Shown here: positions 37,713-46,115 of the stretch, in pieces
How the letters are laid out: every line of letters begins with the position of its first letter
How positions within the stretch are numbered: position 1 is the first letter of the stretch
Source of the DNA: Paracoccaceae bacterium
GTDB taxonomy: Bacteria > Pseudomonadota > Alphaproteobacteria > Rhodobacterales > Rhodobacteraceae
Assembly: GCA_029244725.1 (NCBI GenBank)
Contig: JAQWQJ010000089.1
Coordinates: 327,842-391,841 of the forward strand
DNA: 64,000 bases
Direction of reading: 5' to 3'
Notes under the pieces: model-generated
What the model was told of the DNA's origin: nothing
The model's database searches: none
Seen by the model: only the letters and a program-made list of their open reading frames with translations
Position numbers and translations under genes: made by a program

Positions 37713-39356
37713 ATGGCACGTTATATTTTCATTACTGGCGGTGTTGTTTCTTCTCTTGGCAAAGGCCTTGCTTCTGCTGCATTGGGCGCTTTGCTGCAAG
37801 CTCGCGGTTATAGCGTACGTCTAAGAAAACTCGATCCATACCTAAACGTTGACCCCGGTACGATGTCGCCGTTCGAACACGGCGAAGTCTTCGTAACCGA
37901 CGACGGGGCCGAGACCGATCTAGATCTTGGCCACTACGAACGCTTCACTGGTGTTCCGGCGCGTTTGACCGATTCAGTTTCCTCAGGACGTATCTATACC
38001 AACGTTCTTGAGAAAGAACGGCGTGGCGATTACCTCGGGAAAACAATTCAGGTCGTTCCGCATGTTACGAACGAGATTAAAAAATTCATTGAGATTGGCG
38101 ACGACGAAGTTGATTTCATGCTCTGCGAAATCGGCGGAACCGTTGGCGACATCGAAGGTCTACCGTTTTTTGAAGCTATCCGTCAGTTTACGCACGACCG
38201 TCCACGTGGTGAATGTATCTTCATGCACCTGACCCTGCTGCCCTACTTGGCTGCAAGCGGAGAGTTAAAGACCAAGCCAACCCAGCACAGCGTGAAAGAG
38301 CTTCAATCTATCGGTATTGCGCCGGATGTACTGGTTTGTCGTTCCGAGCATCCGATCCCAGAGAAAGAGCGCGAGAAGATTGCCCTTTTCTGTAACGTTC
38401 GCAAAGAATCGGTCGTCGCGGCCTATGATCTAAAATCAATCTATGAAGCTCCGCTTGCCTATCACCGCGAAGGGCTTGATCAAGCGGTTTTGGATGCTTT
38501 CCAAATTGCCCCTGCCCCGAGACCCGATCTGAGGGTTTGGAACGATGTTGCGGATCGCATCTACAACACCGACGGCGAAGTCAAAGTCGCGATTGTAGGC
38601 AAATACATACAGCTCGAAGACGCCTACAAATCGATCAAAGAAGCCCTTACCCACGGTGGCATGGCCAACCGCGTTAAGGTGAACGTCGAATGGGTCGACG
38701 CTGAGATTTTTGACACCGAAGACGCTGCCCCACATCTTGAGGGTTTCCACGCAATCCTTGTTCCTGGTGGATTTGGCGAACGTGGCACGGAAGGCAAAAT
38801 TAAAGCTGCCGAATTCGCCCGAACACGCAATGTTCCGTATCTTGGCATCTGTCTAGGTATGCAAATGGCCGTCATCGAAGGCGCGCGTAACGTAGCTGGC
38901 ATCAAAACCGCAGGATCCGAAGAATTCGATCACGAAGCCGGTGCGAAACGTTTTGAGCCAGTAGTGTATCATCTCAAAGAATGGGTGCAGGGCAACCACA
39001 AAGTTGAACGCAAAGTTGGAGACGACAAAGGCGGAACCATGCGCCTTGGCGCCTATGACGCTGCACTGAAAGAGGGCTCTAAGGTCGCAAAAGTATACGG
39101 CGATATGGCCATCGAAGAGCGTCACCGTCATCGCTATGAGGTCGACATGCGCTACCGCGAACAGCTTGAGAAATGTGGTCTGCAATTCTCGGGTGTTTCA
39201 CCGGATGGTCGTCTGCCAGAAATTGTTGAGTGGAAAGATCACCCTTGGTTCATTGGTGTTCAGTTCCATCCTGAGCTGAAGTCCAAACCGTTTGATCCGC
39301 ATCCATTATTCAAAGATTTTGTACGCGCAGCAGTTGAGAATTCTCGACTTGTTTGA
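37713..39356 (+). CDS. pyrG: CTP synthase
   Basis: 547 residues from the ATG at 37713 ([22 protein letters not shown]); an in-frame extension back to 37590 adds 41 unrelated residues. The synthetase domain (1-270) has [32 protein letters not shown] signature and [14 protein letters not shown]. The glutaminase domain (about 290-540) has the nucleophile Cys in [11 protein letters not shown] and the catalytic His/Glu in QFHPE. It makes CTP from UTP, ATP and glutamine. No pyrG attenuator of the Bacillus type (a run of G at the start) is visible. Followed by hairpin repeat copy B. Confidence 0.97.
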   Translation: MARYIFITGGVVSSLGKGLASAALGALLQARGYSVRLRKLDPYLNVDPGTMSPFEHGEVFVTDDGAETDLDLGHYERFTGVPARLTDSVSSGRIYTNVLEKERRGDYLGKTIQVVPHVTNEIKKFIEIGDDEVDFMLCEIGGTVGDIEGLPFFEAIRQFTHDRPRGECIFMHLTLLPYLAASGELKTKPTQHSVKELQSIGIAPDVLVCRSEHPIPEKEREKIALFCNVRKESVVAAYDLKSIYEAPLAYHREGLDQAVLDAFQIAPAPRPDLRVWNDVADRIYNTDGEVKVAIVGKYIQLEDAYKSIKEALTHGGMANRVKVNVEWVDAEIFDTEDAAPHLEGFHAILVPGGFGERGTEGKIKAAEFARTRNVPYLGICLGMQMAVIEGARNVAGIKTAGSEEFDHEAGAKRFEPVVYHLKEWVQGNHKVERKVGDDKGGTMRLGAYDAALKEGSKVAKVYGDMAIEERHRHRYEVDMRYREQLEKCGLQFSGVSPDGRLPEIVEWKDHPWFIGVQFHPELKSKPFDPHPLFKDFVRAAVENSRLV

Positions 39357-39372
39357 TTTCCTGAACGGAAAC

Positions 39373-39436
39373 GGGGGCTCTGCCCCCCTTGTGCCTGTGG
39401 CACAATTCCCCCTGGGATATTTTAGGACACAAGAAA
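39373..39436. repeat. Intergenic hairpin repeat, copy B
   Basis: GGGGGC, TCT, GCCCCC (39373-39387) forms a perfect 6-bp stem. A second hairpin GTGCC, TGT, GGCAC (39391-39403) follows, then CCCCCTGGGATATTTTAGG and ACACAAGAAA. It is a divergent member of the family at 18950 and 49953, with an extra hairpin. It lies between pyrG and rlmJ and probably terminates pyrG. Confidence 0.6.
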
Positions 39437-39440
39437 TCTG

Positions 39441-40226
39441 ATGCTGTCTTACCAGCACATTTACCACGCAGGAAATCTTGCAGACGTGCAAAAACATGCT
39501 TTGCTATGTTGGATGCTTGAGTATCTGTGCCGCAAAGATAAACCGCTATCTTATTTCGAAAGCCACGCTGGACGAGGCCTTTATGATCTAGGCTCGGAAG
39601 AAGCGCATAAAACCGGTGAGGCCGCCAAGGGCGTTCAAGTCGTTTTAGACGATTGGTTTGAGGTCACTCATCCTTATCGTCATGCGCTTGAGGCGATCAA
39701 AGAGAAACATGGCGTAGAAGCTTATGGGGGCTCCCCAGTATTGGCCACGCAGTTTAAACGTAAGGGTGATAGCCTAATGATGTGTGAACTGCATCCGCAG
39801 GAGTGTGAAGCCTTGCGCGTGGCTATGCGCGGCTCTGGCGCCCGTATCCTAAAGCAAGACGGTCTAGAGGTCGCTCAGAGCTTTGCGCCGCCCACACCAC
39901 GGCGGGGGCTTATGCTGATTGATCCCAGTTATGAAGTGAAAAGCGACTATGACACGCTGGCCAATGCTTTGCCTCAGTTGCATCGTAAGTGGAACGTCGG
40001 CGTCATCGCGCTTTGGTATCCGATCTTGAAAAGTGGCATTCAGGCCTCGATGGTTGGTCAACTTAAGACCGTCCTGCCCGACGCGCTTTGCCACGAAGTG
40101 CGCTTTCCGCCCGTCAGAGAAGGTCACCAAATGATCGGCTCTGGCATGTTCATCGTTAACCCACCTTTTGGGATTAAAGCGGAAATGAAACGGTTGAATG
40201 GCCTTTACGATGCTTTGAATGCTTGA
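39441..40226 (+). CDS. rlmJ: 23S rRNA (adenine2030-N6)-methyltransferase
   Basis: A 261-residue RlmJ-family SAM-dependent methyltransferase for 23S rRNA A2030. The start MLSYQHIYHAGNLADVQKHALL is diagnostic. FESHAGRGLYDLGS binds SAM; LYDL/GSPVLAT and LCELHPQE-like MCELHPQE follow. The catalytic DPPY motif is here DPSY (161-164), with Ser for the second Pro. ALWYPI and GSGMFIVNPPF near the C-terminus complete the family pattern. Start is four bases after repeat copy B. Confidence 0.92.
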   Translation: MLSYQHIYHAGNLADVQKHALLCWMLEYLCRKDKPLSYFESHAGRGLYDLGSEEAHKTGEAAKGVQVVLDDWFEVTHPYRHALEAIKEKHGVEAYGGSPVLATQFKRKGDSLMMCELHPQECEALRVAMRGSGARILKQDGLEVAQSFAPPTPRRGLMLIDPSYEVKSDYDTLANALPQLHRKWNVGVIALWYPILKSGIQASMVGQLKTVLPDALCHEVRFPPVREGHQMIGSGMFIVNPPFGIKAEMKRLNGLYDALNA

Positions 40227-40280
40227 CGTTTCGCTTCTAAGACCAATCTATTCACTACAAAGACTAACAGGAGAGATTGG

Positions 40281-40574
40281 ATGCCAAAAGGCTATTGGAT
40301 CGCGAACAACATCGTCCACGATGCAGGGAAGTATGAAGAGTACAAAGCCCTCAACGCTGTTGCGTTCAAAAAGTATGGGGCGAAATTTCTAGTCCGCGCT
40401 GGAGAGCAACAAAGCCGCGAAGGGGACGCACACCCCCGCACGGTTGTACTTGAGTTTCCAAGCTACCAAGCTGCTGTTGAGTGCTACGACTCATCCGAAT
40501 ACAAAAAGGCGCTGCAACTGCGTTTGGGCATAGCAGACAGTAATTTAATCATAGTTGAAGGGTACGACGGCTAA
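40281..40574 (+). CDS. DUF1330 family protein
   Basis: A 97-residue ferredoxin-like alpha/beta-barrel protein of the DUF1330 family. The start KGYWIANNIVHDAGKYEEYK is typical (GYW...V.D...Y..Y), as are FLVRAGEQQSREG, PRTVVLEFPSY, and CYDSSEYKKALQLR. A GGAGAG-type ribosome-binding site lies upstream (AACAGGAGAGATTGG). Function unknown; dimeric and cytoplasmic in known structures. First of three closely spaced genes (2 bp to the next). Confidence 0.9.
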   Translation: MPKGYWIANNIVHDAGKYEEYKALNAVAFKKYGAKFLVRAGEQQSREGDAHPRTVVLEFPSYQAAVECYDSSEYKKALQLRLGIADSNLIIVEGYDG

Positions 40575-40576
40575 TC

Positions 40577-41014
40577 ATGTTCTCAAAATTTCTGACTTCC
40601 GTCCTAAGTGGCGAACCTGCGACTCTTCCAGACTCGGATGCCCGTCTAGCGTTAACGGCGCTTATGGTGCGGATTGCCCGCGCTGACGAGTTTTACGACG
40701 ACGCCGAGGCTGCCCACATCGACCGGATCGTTATGCAACGCTATGACGTGACCCCTTTCGAAGCAGCAGAGCTGCGGCGCGAAGCTGAAGAGGCAGAAGC
40801 CAAGGCCGCAGACACGGTTCAATTCACCCGCGCCATCAAGGATGCTATTCCGCTAGAGGATCGAATGGCGGTGGTTGAGGCCCTGTGGGCCGTTGCCCTT
40901 GCCGATCAAGAGCGAGATCCCGAAGAGGACAGCTTGTTGCGGTTGGTATCCAACCTTTTGGGGATCAATGATCGCGACAGCGCGCTTGCCAGACAAAGGG
41001 TTGCCAGCAAATGA
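40577..41014 (+). CDS. TerB-like helical protein
   Basis: A 145-residue all-helical protein of the TerB superfamily. Two related acidic repeats are visible: ALMVRIARADEFYDDAEAAHIDRIV (about 31-55) and ALWAVALADQERDPEEDSLLRLVSNLLGI (about 100-128). The Asp/Glu clusters are typical metal-binding TerB positions. The name refers to tellurite resistance, but most stand-alone TerB proteins have no proven role in it and no other ter gene is here. It overlaps the next gene by 4 bp (ATGA). Confidence 0.85.
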   Translation: MFSKFLTSVLSGEPATLPDSDARLALTALMVRIARADEFYDDAEAAHIDRIVMQRYDVTPFEAAELRREAEEAEAKAADTVQFTRAIKDAIPLEDRMAVVEALWAVALADQERDPEEDSLLRLVSNLLGINDRDSALARQRVASK

Positions 41015-41745
41015 TCGCGGCGCTTGGCATGTATGACCGTCCAGAAGTTGCGCATGCCAACGACGCCCTTTGGAAACTTATTCGCGACAATCTCGGATAC
41101 GGGCCTGACGCATTGACCCGAGATATGCCGTTTTGGGATATCTGGCGGTCGCCGGATTTATTGTTGTCTCAAACCTGCGGATTACCGTTTCGATCTGGTT
41201 TGCACAAACACGTAAAACTGGTCGGAACCCCAGATTACGGCCTACGCGACTGTGCGCCCGGATATTACCATAGCGTTATCGTCGCGCGGCGGTCCTCAGG
41301 CGAAAGCCTAGCGAATGTTTCGGCGCTAAGTCTGGCTTACAACGAACGCTTGTCACAATCAGGTTGGGCAGCGTTTTGGGATCACATTCCTAGAGGCGAA
41401 GAACCAAAAGATTTGATTGAAACAGGCGGTCACGCGGCGTCAGCAAAAGCCGTCGCGGATGGCACAGCCGATATTGCGTCATTGGACGCTCTGACTTGGG
41501 AGCTTATACACCAGTTCGATGCATTTGCCGATCAACTTGAGGTAATTGCAACGACCCGTCCAACCCCTGGATTGCCCTATATAACCGCAGAAGGCAGGGA
41601 TTTCACGGCTATACGCGACGCCGTCAAAAATGCGATTGCTGCGTTGGGCGATGACATGCGTGAATTGCTTCATTTGAAGTCACTTGTTGAAATTCCATCC
41701 GACAAATACCTTGCTATCCCGATGCCGCCAAATATAGACGCCTGA
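41011..41745 (+). CDS. PhnD-like periplasmic-binding-fold protein without signal peptide
   Basis: A 244-residue protein resembling the PhnD/phosphonate-type substrate-binding fold: SLGMYDRPEV-like ALGMYDRPEVAHANDALW at the start, LLLSQTCGLPFR (about 50-61), LVGTPDYGLRDCAPGYYHSVIVAR, VADGTADIASLDALTWELI (about 150-168), and a final domain-closure helix. There is no N-terminal hydrophobic signal, so it appears cytoplasmic, and no transporter genes accompany it. Its ATG overlaps the TerB-like stop by 4 bp. Ligand unknown. Confidence 0.75.
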   Translation: MIAALGMYDRPEVAHANDALWKLIRDNLGYGPDALTRDMPFWDIWRSPDLLLSQTCGLPFRSGLHKHVKLVGTPDYGLRDCAPGYYHSVIVARRSSGESLANVSALSLAYNERLSQSGWAAFWDHIPRGEEPKDLIETGGHAASAKAVADGTADIASLDALTWELIHQFDAFADQLEVIATTRPTPGLPYITAEGRDFTAIRDAVKNAIAALGDDMRELLHLKSLVEIPSDKYLAIPMPPNIDA

Positions 41746-41860
41746 CTGCCGCTACGGTAACTAACCCATATTTTCTTGCAATTACCACGTTTTAGACGTT
41801 GCATACGCTCCAGCGCTTTTGCCTGCTCGCGCCAGCGCCCTTGAAATAAAAGAGGTCTTA

Positions 41861-42637
41861 ATGACGGACACAACGCCCGTTATCGAAATTCGCAATCTCC
41901 ACAAAAGCTACGGCGCGTTGGAGGTATTAAGAGGTGTCGACATCTCTGCGATGAAGGGCGACGTCGTTTCGCTTATCGGATCGTCCGGCTCAGGGAAATC
42001 AACCCTACTGCGATGCGCCAACCTATTAGAAGACAGCCAACAGGGGGACATCCTGTTTAAGGGCGAACCCGTTGAATGGAAGGGCGAAGGGCTGCACCGA
42101 CGGCCAGCAGACGCCAAGCAAATCCTGCGCATCCGCACGAACTTGTCGATGGTATTCCAACAGTTCAACTTGTGGGCCCATATGACCATCCTGCAAAACG
42201 TGATGGAAGCCCCGGTAACGGTTCTTGGCCGTGAACGTGACGAAGCCGAAGCGGCCGCGCGTAAATACTTGGATAAGGTCGGCATCGGCGACAAATGCGA
42301 TGTTTGGCCAGCACAACTTTCTGGCGGCCAGCAACAACGCGCGGCTATTGCACGCGCGCTTTGCATGGAGCCAGAAGCGTTGTTATTTGACGAACCCACC
42401 TCGGCTCTCGATCCCGAGTTGGAACAGGAAGTGGTTAAAGTTATCAAAGACTTGGCCGCTGAAGGGCGTACCATGCTATTGGTGACGCACGACATGAAAA
42501 TGGCCAAGGATGTGTCGGATCACGTTGTGTTCCTGCATCAGGGCCGGATCGAGGAACAGGGACCGCCGGACAGTTTGTTCGGATCGCCCCAAACTGAACG
42601 ACTGCGTGGTTTCTTGTCTGCAACGACGCATGACTAA
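41861..42637 (+). CDS. Polar amino-acid ABC transporter, ATP-binding protein
   Basis: 258 residues from the ATG at 41861 (GAGG six bases upstream); an upstream ATG at 41819 lacks one. HisP/GlnQ-type ATPase: Walker A GSSGSGKST (about 38-46), Q-loop FQQFNLW, signature LSGGQQQRAAIARAL, Walker B LLFDEPTSALDPE, switch His in LVTHDMKM. It powers import together with the binding protein and two permeases immediately downstream; all four genes form one operon (41861-45119). Confidence 0.93.
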   Translation: MTDTTPVIEIRNLHKSYGALEVLRGVDISAMKGDVVSLIGSSGSGKSTLLRCANLLEDSQQGDILFKGEPVEWKGEGLHRRPADAKQILRIRTNLSMVFQQFNLWAHMTILQNVMEAPVTVLGRERDEAEAAARKYLDKVGIGDKCDVWPAQLSGGQQQRAAIARALCMEPEALLFDEPTSALDPELEQEVVKVIKDLAAEGRTMLLVTHDMKMAKDVSDHVVFLHQGRIEEQGPPDSLFGSPQTERLRGFLSATTHD

Positions 42638-42661
42638 AACTTAATACTAAGGGAGAAAATA

Positions 42662-43384
42662 ATGAAAAAACTAATCCTATCAACGGCTGCGTTAGCAATC
42701 TCTGCTGGCATGGCAATGGCCGGTAGCCACTCAGTTGTCCGCATGGGTACCGAAGGCGCGTATGCACCGTGGAACTTCATCAACGACGCTGGCGAAGTTG
42801 ACGGCTTTGAGCGCGAATTAGGCGACGAGCTGTGTGAGCGCGCTGCTTTGACATGTGAGTGGGTCACAAACGAGTGGGATTCAATTATTCCAAACCTCGT
42901 TTCGGGCAACTACGACACAATCATCGCCGGCATGTCTGTCACTGATGAGCGTGACGAAGTGATCGACTTCACAATGGCTTACACGCCACCAGATCCGTCT
43001 GTGTTCCTTGCTATGGATAGCGGTCTAGACGTCACCAGCGGTGTAATCGCAGCGCAAACAGCAACCATCCAAGCGGCATTCATCGCCAACGCAGGCTGGT
43101 CACTGGTTGAGTTCTCGACACCAGAAGAAACCGTAGCGGCTGTCCGCAATGGCGAAGCTGATGCTGTTCTTGCTGACCAAAGCTACCTTGCTTCGTTCGC
43201 AGGTCAGGACGGTTTGGTTCTGCTTGAAAGACAAGAGCAAATTGGCGGCGGCGTTGGCATGGGTATCCGTGAAAGCGACGGCGAGCTGCGCGAGAAGTTC
43301 AACGCAGCAATCCAATCTATGAAAGACGACGGCACACTCAATACTCTCATTGAAAAATGGGAAGTTGCGTCGACGTTCCAGTAA
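42662..43384 (+). CDS. Polar amino-acid ABC transporter, substrate-binding protein
   Basis: A 240-residue periplasmic protein with signal peptide MKKLILSTAALAISAGMAMA. The family-3 solute-binding pattern is clear: RMGTEGAYAPWNFINDAGEVDGFE (about 24-47), IIPNLVSGNYDTIIAGMSVTDER (binding-pocket region), and GEADAVLADQSYL. A Cys pair (ERAALTCEW and DELCERA, about 52-60) probably forms a disulfide as in the Lys/Arg/Orn- and His-binding proteins. The ligand is therefore probably a basic amino acid or an opine-like compound, not proven. A strong GGGAGA site precedes it; a 12-bp hairpin follows. Confidence 0.93.
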   Translation: MKKLILSTAALAISAGMAMAGSHSVVRMGTEGAYAPWNFINDAGEVDGFERELGDELCERAALTCEWVTNEWDSIIPNLVSGNYDTIIAGMSVTDERDEVIDFTMAYTPPDPSVFLAMDSGLDVTSGVIAAQTATIQAAFIANAGWSLVEFSTPEETVAAVRNGEADAVLADQSYLASFAGQDGLVLLERQEQIGGGVGMGIRESDGELREKFNAAIQSMKDDGTLNTLIEKWEVASTFQ

Positions 43385-43393
43385 AAACTATTC

Positions 43394-43420
43394 AGCCCGC
43401 GCAGTTTAACTGTGCGGGCT
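43394..43420 (+). terminator. Stable hairpin between binding-protein and permease genes
   Basis: AGCCCGCGCAGT (43394-43405) and ACTGTGCGGGCT (43409-43420) make a 12-bp stem (one G-U pair) with a 3-base loop. Only AAATATTT follows, so termination would be partial. In other ABC operons similar hairpins after the binding-protein gene raise its expression over the permeases by attenuation or mRNA stabilisation; that role is inferred here. Confidence 0.6.
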
Positions 43421-43431
43421 AAATATTTGAT

Positions 43432-44316
43432 ATGTTTAGCTATTGTATTGATCCAGAAGTATTAGGCCAATTCCGATGGCTGTCGTGTTACCTGACAACA
43501 GGCAAGCACTTTGCATTCTATGGATCATTCGCAACCGTCCTAATTTTATTAGCGATCACAGCCCCAACCGCCCTAGCGTTCGGTTTTGGCGGCGCATCCA
43601 TTGCACGCTCTCGGATCGGCCCAATCAGTTGGATCGGTAAGGGCTACATCGCTATCGTTCGCGGCGTCCCAGACATCGCGTTTTTCTTATTCTTTGTCAT
43701 TGCGCTGGATCAGGCGTTTGAATTCGCGCGCCACAAAGTCATTTGCCCCGAATGGAACGAACCCATTCGCCAAGGTAGCGACTTCATTGTCTGTAAGGCT
43801 GCCAAACTGCCGCTTGGAAATGCACCTCAGTGGATACATGAAACCTACGGCTTTTTCCTCGCGGTCTTAACATTTGCGATCGTGTTTGGCGCCTTTGCTG
43901 CCAACGTGATTTTTGGTGCCATGCGCGCCGTTCCCAAAGCCCAGCTTGAAACAGCCGAGGCTTATGGCATGAGCCGCCGTCAGACATTCTGGCGCATTCT
44001 TGTGCCGCAAATGTGGGTCTTTGCCCTGCCCGGCCTGTCGAACCTATGGATGGTCTTGATCAAGGCCACCCCGCTTTTATTCCTGCTCGGTGTTGAGGAT
44101 ATAGTCTATTGGGCCCGTGAACTCGGCAGCACTAAGAACGCTAAATTCACTTCGTACCCCCATGGCGATTGGCGGATGCAGTATTTCTTTTTCTTGCTGG
44201 TCTTCTATTTGGCCTTCACCAAAGTGTCCGAAGTTGTTCTCGACCGGATTATGAAACGCCTAACCCACGGACAAGCCACCGCTGGTGGCGAAGCCCAAAG
44301 GAAGGCCGCCGTATGA
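43432..44316 (+). CDS. Polar amino-acid ABC transporter permease 1
   Basis: A 294-residue inner-membrane permease of the HisQ/HisM type. About five helices; the ATPase-contact EAA loop is METAEAYGMSRRQTFWRILVPQ (as LETAEAYGMS...). A loop of about 50 residues after helix three (about 100-140, with two Cys) is longer than usual. The start MFSYCIDPEVLGQFRWLSCYL lacks a strong ribosome-binding site. Its stop overlaps the next permease by 4 bp. Confidence 0.9.
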   Translation: MFSYCIDPEVLGQFRWLSCYLTTGKHFAFYGSFATVLILLAITAPTALAFGFGGASIARSRIGPISWIGKGYIAIVRGVPDIAFFLFFVIALDQAFEFARHKVICPEWNEPIRQGSDFIVCKAAKLPLGNAPQWIHETYGFFLAVLTFAIVFGAFAANVIFGAMRAVPKAQLETAEAYGMSRRQTFWRILVPQMWVFALPGLSNLWMVLIKATPLLFLLGVEDIVYWARELGSTKNAKFTSYPHGDWRMQYFFFLLVFYLAFTKVSEVVLDRIMKRLTHGQATAGGEAQRKAAV

Positions 44317-45119
44317 GTTGCTGGGAAACAGTCGCGGACTATGCATTCCGCTCAATCGGCTTCGGAGAGCGCCTGCTACCGCGATCAGATTTCACGATCT
44401 GTCAGCAAGCGACGTTGATCGGCTCTGGCATGATCTGGAATGTTTACTTCGGGGTGGTCGCTTTGTTTTCAGGCTTTGTGATGGCCACCGTTCTAGCGCT
44501 TGGAAAAGCGTCGCAAAGTTTCTGGCTTCGCAAACCATCGGAATGGTTCATCTTCCTATTCCGCGGCTCTCCTCTGTTTATCCAGTTTTTCTTTGCCTAC
44601 TTCCTGTTCTTGAACTTAAAACAGGCGGTCCCGATATTCTCACCGTTCACCGCAGCGTGGCTTGGGGCTTTGGTCGTCTTGTTTTGCAACACTGCTGCCT
44701 ACTCGGGTGAGATTTTCTATGGCGCGCTGCTGTCGATCCCCAGGGGCGATATTGAGGCAGCAGATGCCTATGGGTTCTCAGGCATGACCCGCTTTCGCAA
44801 GATTACTTGGCCAACGATGCTGCGACTTGCCTGGCCGGCGTATACCAACGAGTCGATCTTTTTGTTTCATGCAACGACGTTGGTGTTTTTCTCTGGCTTT
44901 CCTGCATACCAACAAAAGGGGGATGCGCTTTATTACGCGAACTACTTCGCGGACAAGACGTTCAATCCGTTCGTACCCTACCCGATCCTTGCAGGATACT
45001 TCATCATGTTGTCCCTGATTATCATCGGTTTCTTTGGCTTAATGAACAAACGATTGAACCGGCACCTACCGCAAGAAGAACGGCGAAAGTTGCGCATTCG
45101 ACCAAACATGATCCGCTAA
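44313..45119 (+). CDS. Polar amino-acid ABC transporter permease 2
   Basis: 268 residues from the ATG at 44313, which overlaps the stop of permease 1 (ATGA); an ORF extension to 44169 lies in the wrong frame of the first permease and is a shadow. About five helices with the EAA loop IEAADAYGFSGMTRFRKITWPTM (about 150). FRGSPLFIQFFF is the typical start of the permease core. Pairs with permease 1 to form the heterodimeric channel. The terminator at 45124 ends the operon. Confidence 0.92.
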   Translation: MSCWETVADYAFRSIGFGERLLPRSDFTICQQATLIGSGMIWNVYFGVVALFSGFVMATVLALGKASQSFWLRKPSEWFIFLFRGSPLFIQFFFAYFLFLNLKQAVPIFSPFTAAWLGALVVLFCNTAAYSGEIFYGALLSIPRGDIEAADAYGFSGMTRFRKITWPTMLRLAWPAYTNESIFLFHATTLVFFSGFPAYQQKGDALYYANYFADKTFNPFVPYPILAGYFIMLSLIIIGFFGLMNKRLNRHLPQEERRKLRIRPNMIR

Positions 45120-45123
45120 TAAA

Positions 45124-45152
45124 AAAGGCCGCCCCGAAATGGAGCGGCCTTT
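45124..45152. terminator. Bidirectional intrinsic terminator
   Basis: AAAGGCCGC (45124-45132) and GCGGCCTTT (45144-45152) form a perfect 9-bp stem flanked by A and T runs. It ends the ABC-transporter operon on the plus strand. It could also serve the minus strand, where a tiny ORF ends at 45177. Its core is nearly identical to the hairpin at 57914-57939. Confidence 0.8.
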
Positions 45153-45176
45153 ATAATATTTCAGTGGCGAAAGGGC

Positions 45177-45295
45177 CTACTTGTACAGCAGGGTTTCAGC
45201 TTGAATAAGCGTGTTCTCATTGGCAATCGAAGAATTCCTTCGCTTTGCACACCGTTGACGCACTTTTTCGCCGCAACTGCAAAAAAGTCAAGCAT
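45177..45295 (-). other. Unassigned region with small minus-strand reading frames
   Basis: This 119-bp stretch between the ABC-operon terminator and the SDR gene has overlapping short frames on the minus strand. One starts at the ATG at 45295 with AAGG 5 nt upstream (39 codons, MLDFFAVAAKKCVNGV, stop at 45177 or close by). Another reads ...IANENTLIQAETLLYK before its own stop in the same place. A terminator directly downstream (45152-45124 on that strand) would suit a small gene or an RNA. I cannot decide between a small protein, a small RNA and nothing. Confidence 0.25.
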
Positions 45296-45336
45296 ATGAC
45301 CTTGAATTACGTGGCGACCAATGGGATTGCCTCAAT

Positions 45337-45996
45337 ATGACACAGGAAAATCAAAAGCCCGTCGCCCTTATCACTGGCGCATCACGTGGTCTTGGCGCCG
45401 CTCTTGCGCTTGCATTGGCCCCTACGCATCACATCATCGCCGTTGGTCGCACCACTGGCGCGCTTGAGGAGTTGGATGATCGGATCAAGGCCGTTGGGGG
45501 TCAGGCGACTCTCGCGCCGATGGATATTCTGGTTGAAGACGCAATGGCCCAGCTGTGTCGCTCGATCTTTGATCGCTGGGGCAGCATTGCAATTTGGGCG
45601 CATACTGCGATCCATGCGGCACCGCTCAATCCTTCCGCTCATCTGAATTTCAAAGATTTCTCGCGATCAATGGAAAGCAACGCAACCGCCGTTGGGCGTT
45701 TGATCCCCTACGTATCACCGCTATTGGGCGACACTGGCGCGGCGCTTTTCTTTGACGATAACAAAGCCGGCGAAAAGTTCTTTGGCTCATACGGCGCTAG
45801 CAAGGCTGCGCAGATGTCTTTGGCAAAATCGTGGCAGGCCGAGACCGTAAAGACCGGCCCCAAGGTTCACATTCTCGAACCGAACGCAATGCCAACGGCC
45901 CTTCGCGCCCGTTTCTTTCCGGGTGAAGATCGTGCACCGCTTGCTGACATCAACGACGAAGCGAAACGTCTATTGGGCGATGCCGGCCTGATTTAA
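45337..45996 (+). CDS. Short-chain dehydrogenase/reductase
   Basis: A 219-residue SDR. The cofactor motif is TGASRGLGAALALALA (about 14-29), close to classical TGxxxGxG. The catalytic pattern has Ser at about 134 region (ALFFDDN is unusual here) and the YxxxK motif as YGASK (about 149-153). It lacks the usual NNAG block, reading WAHTAIHA at that place. Annotated in related genomes as an SDR or oxidoreductase; substrate unknown. Stands alone between the ABC operon and surE. Confidence 0.8.
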   Translation: MTQENQKPVALITGASRGLGAALALALAPTHHIIAVGRTTGALEELDDRIKAVGGQATLAPMDILVEDAMAQLCRSIFDRWGSIAIWAHTAIHAAPLNPSAHLNFKDFSRSMESNATAVGRLIPYVSPLLGDTGAALFFDDNKAGEKFFGSYGASKAAQMSLAKSWQAETVKTGPKVHILEPNAMPTALRARFFPGEDRAPLADINDEAKRLLGDAGLI

Positions 45997-46115
45997 GGGC
46001 GTTGCATAATAGAATCGGTTTACTGGTTGGGACGCCTTAAAGATGTTCTAACGCTTGCCGCGTCCCCCCACCTGACCTAAGACTTCCCTAAAAAATAAGC
46101 GTAGAGGGTTCGGGC

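Noticed and set aside
40577..41014. Tellurite-resistance locus
   Set aside because: Only a single TerB-fold protein is present; no terA, terC, terD or terZ accompanies it.
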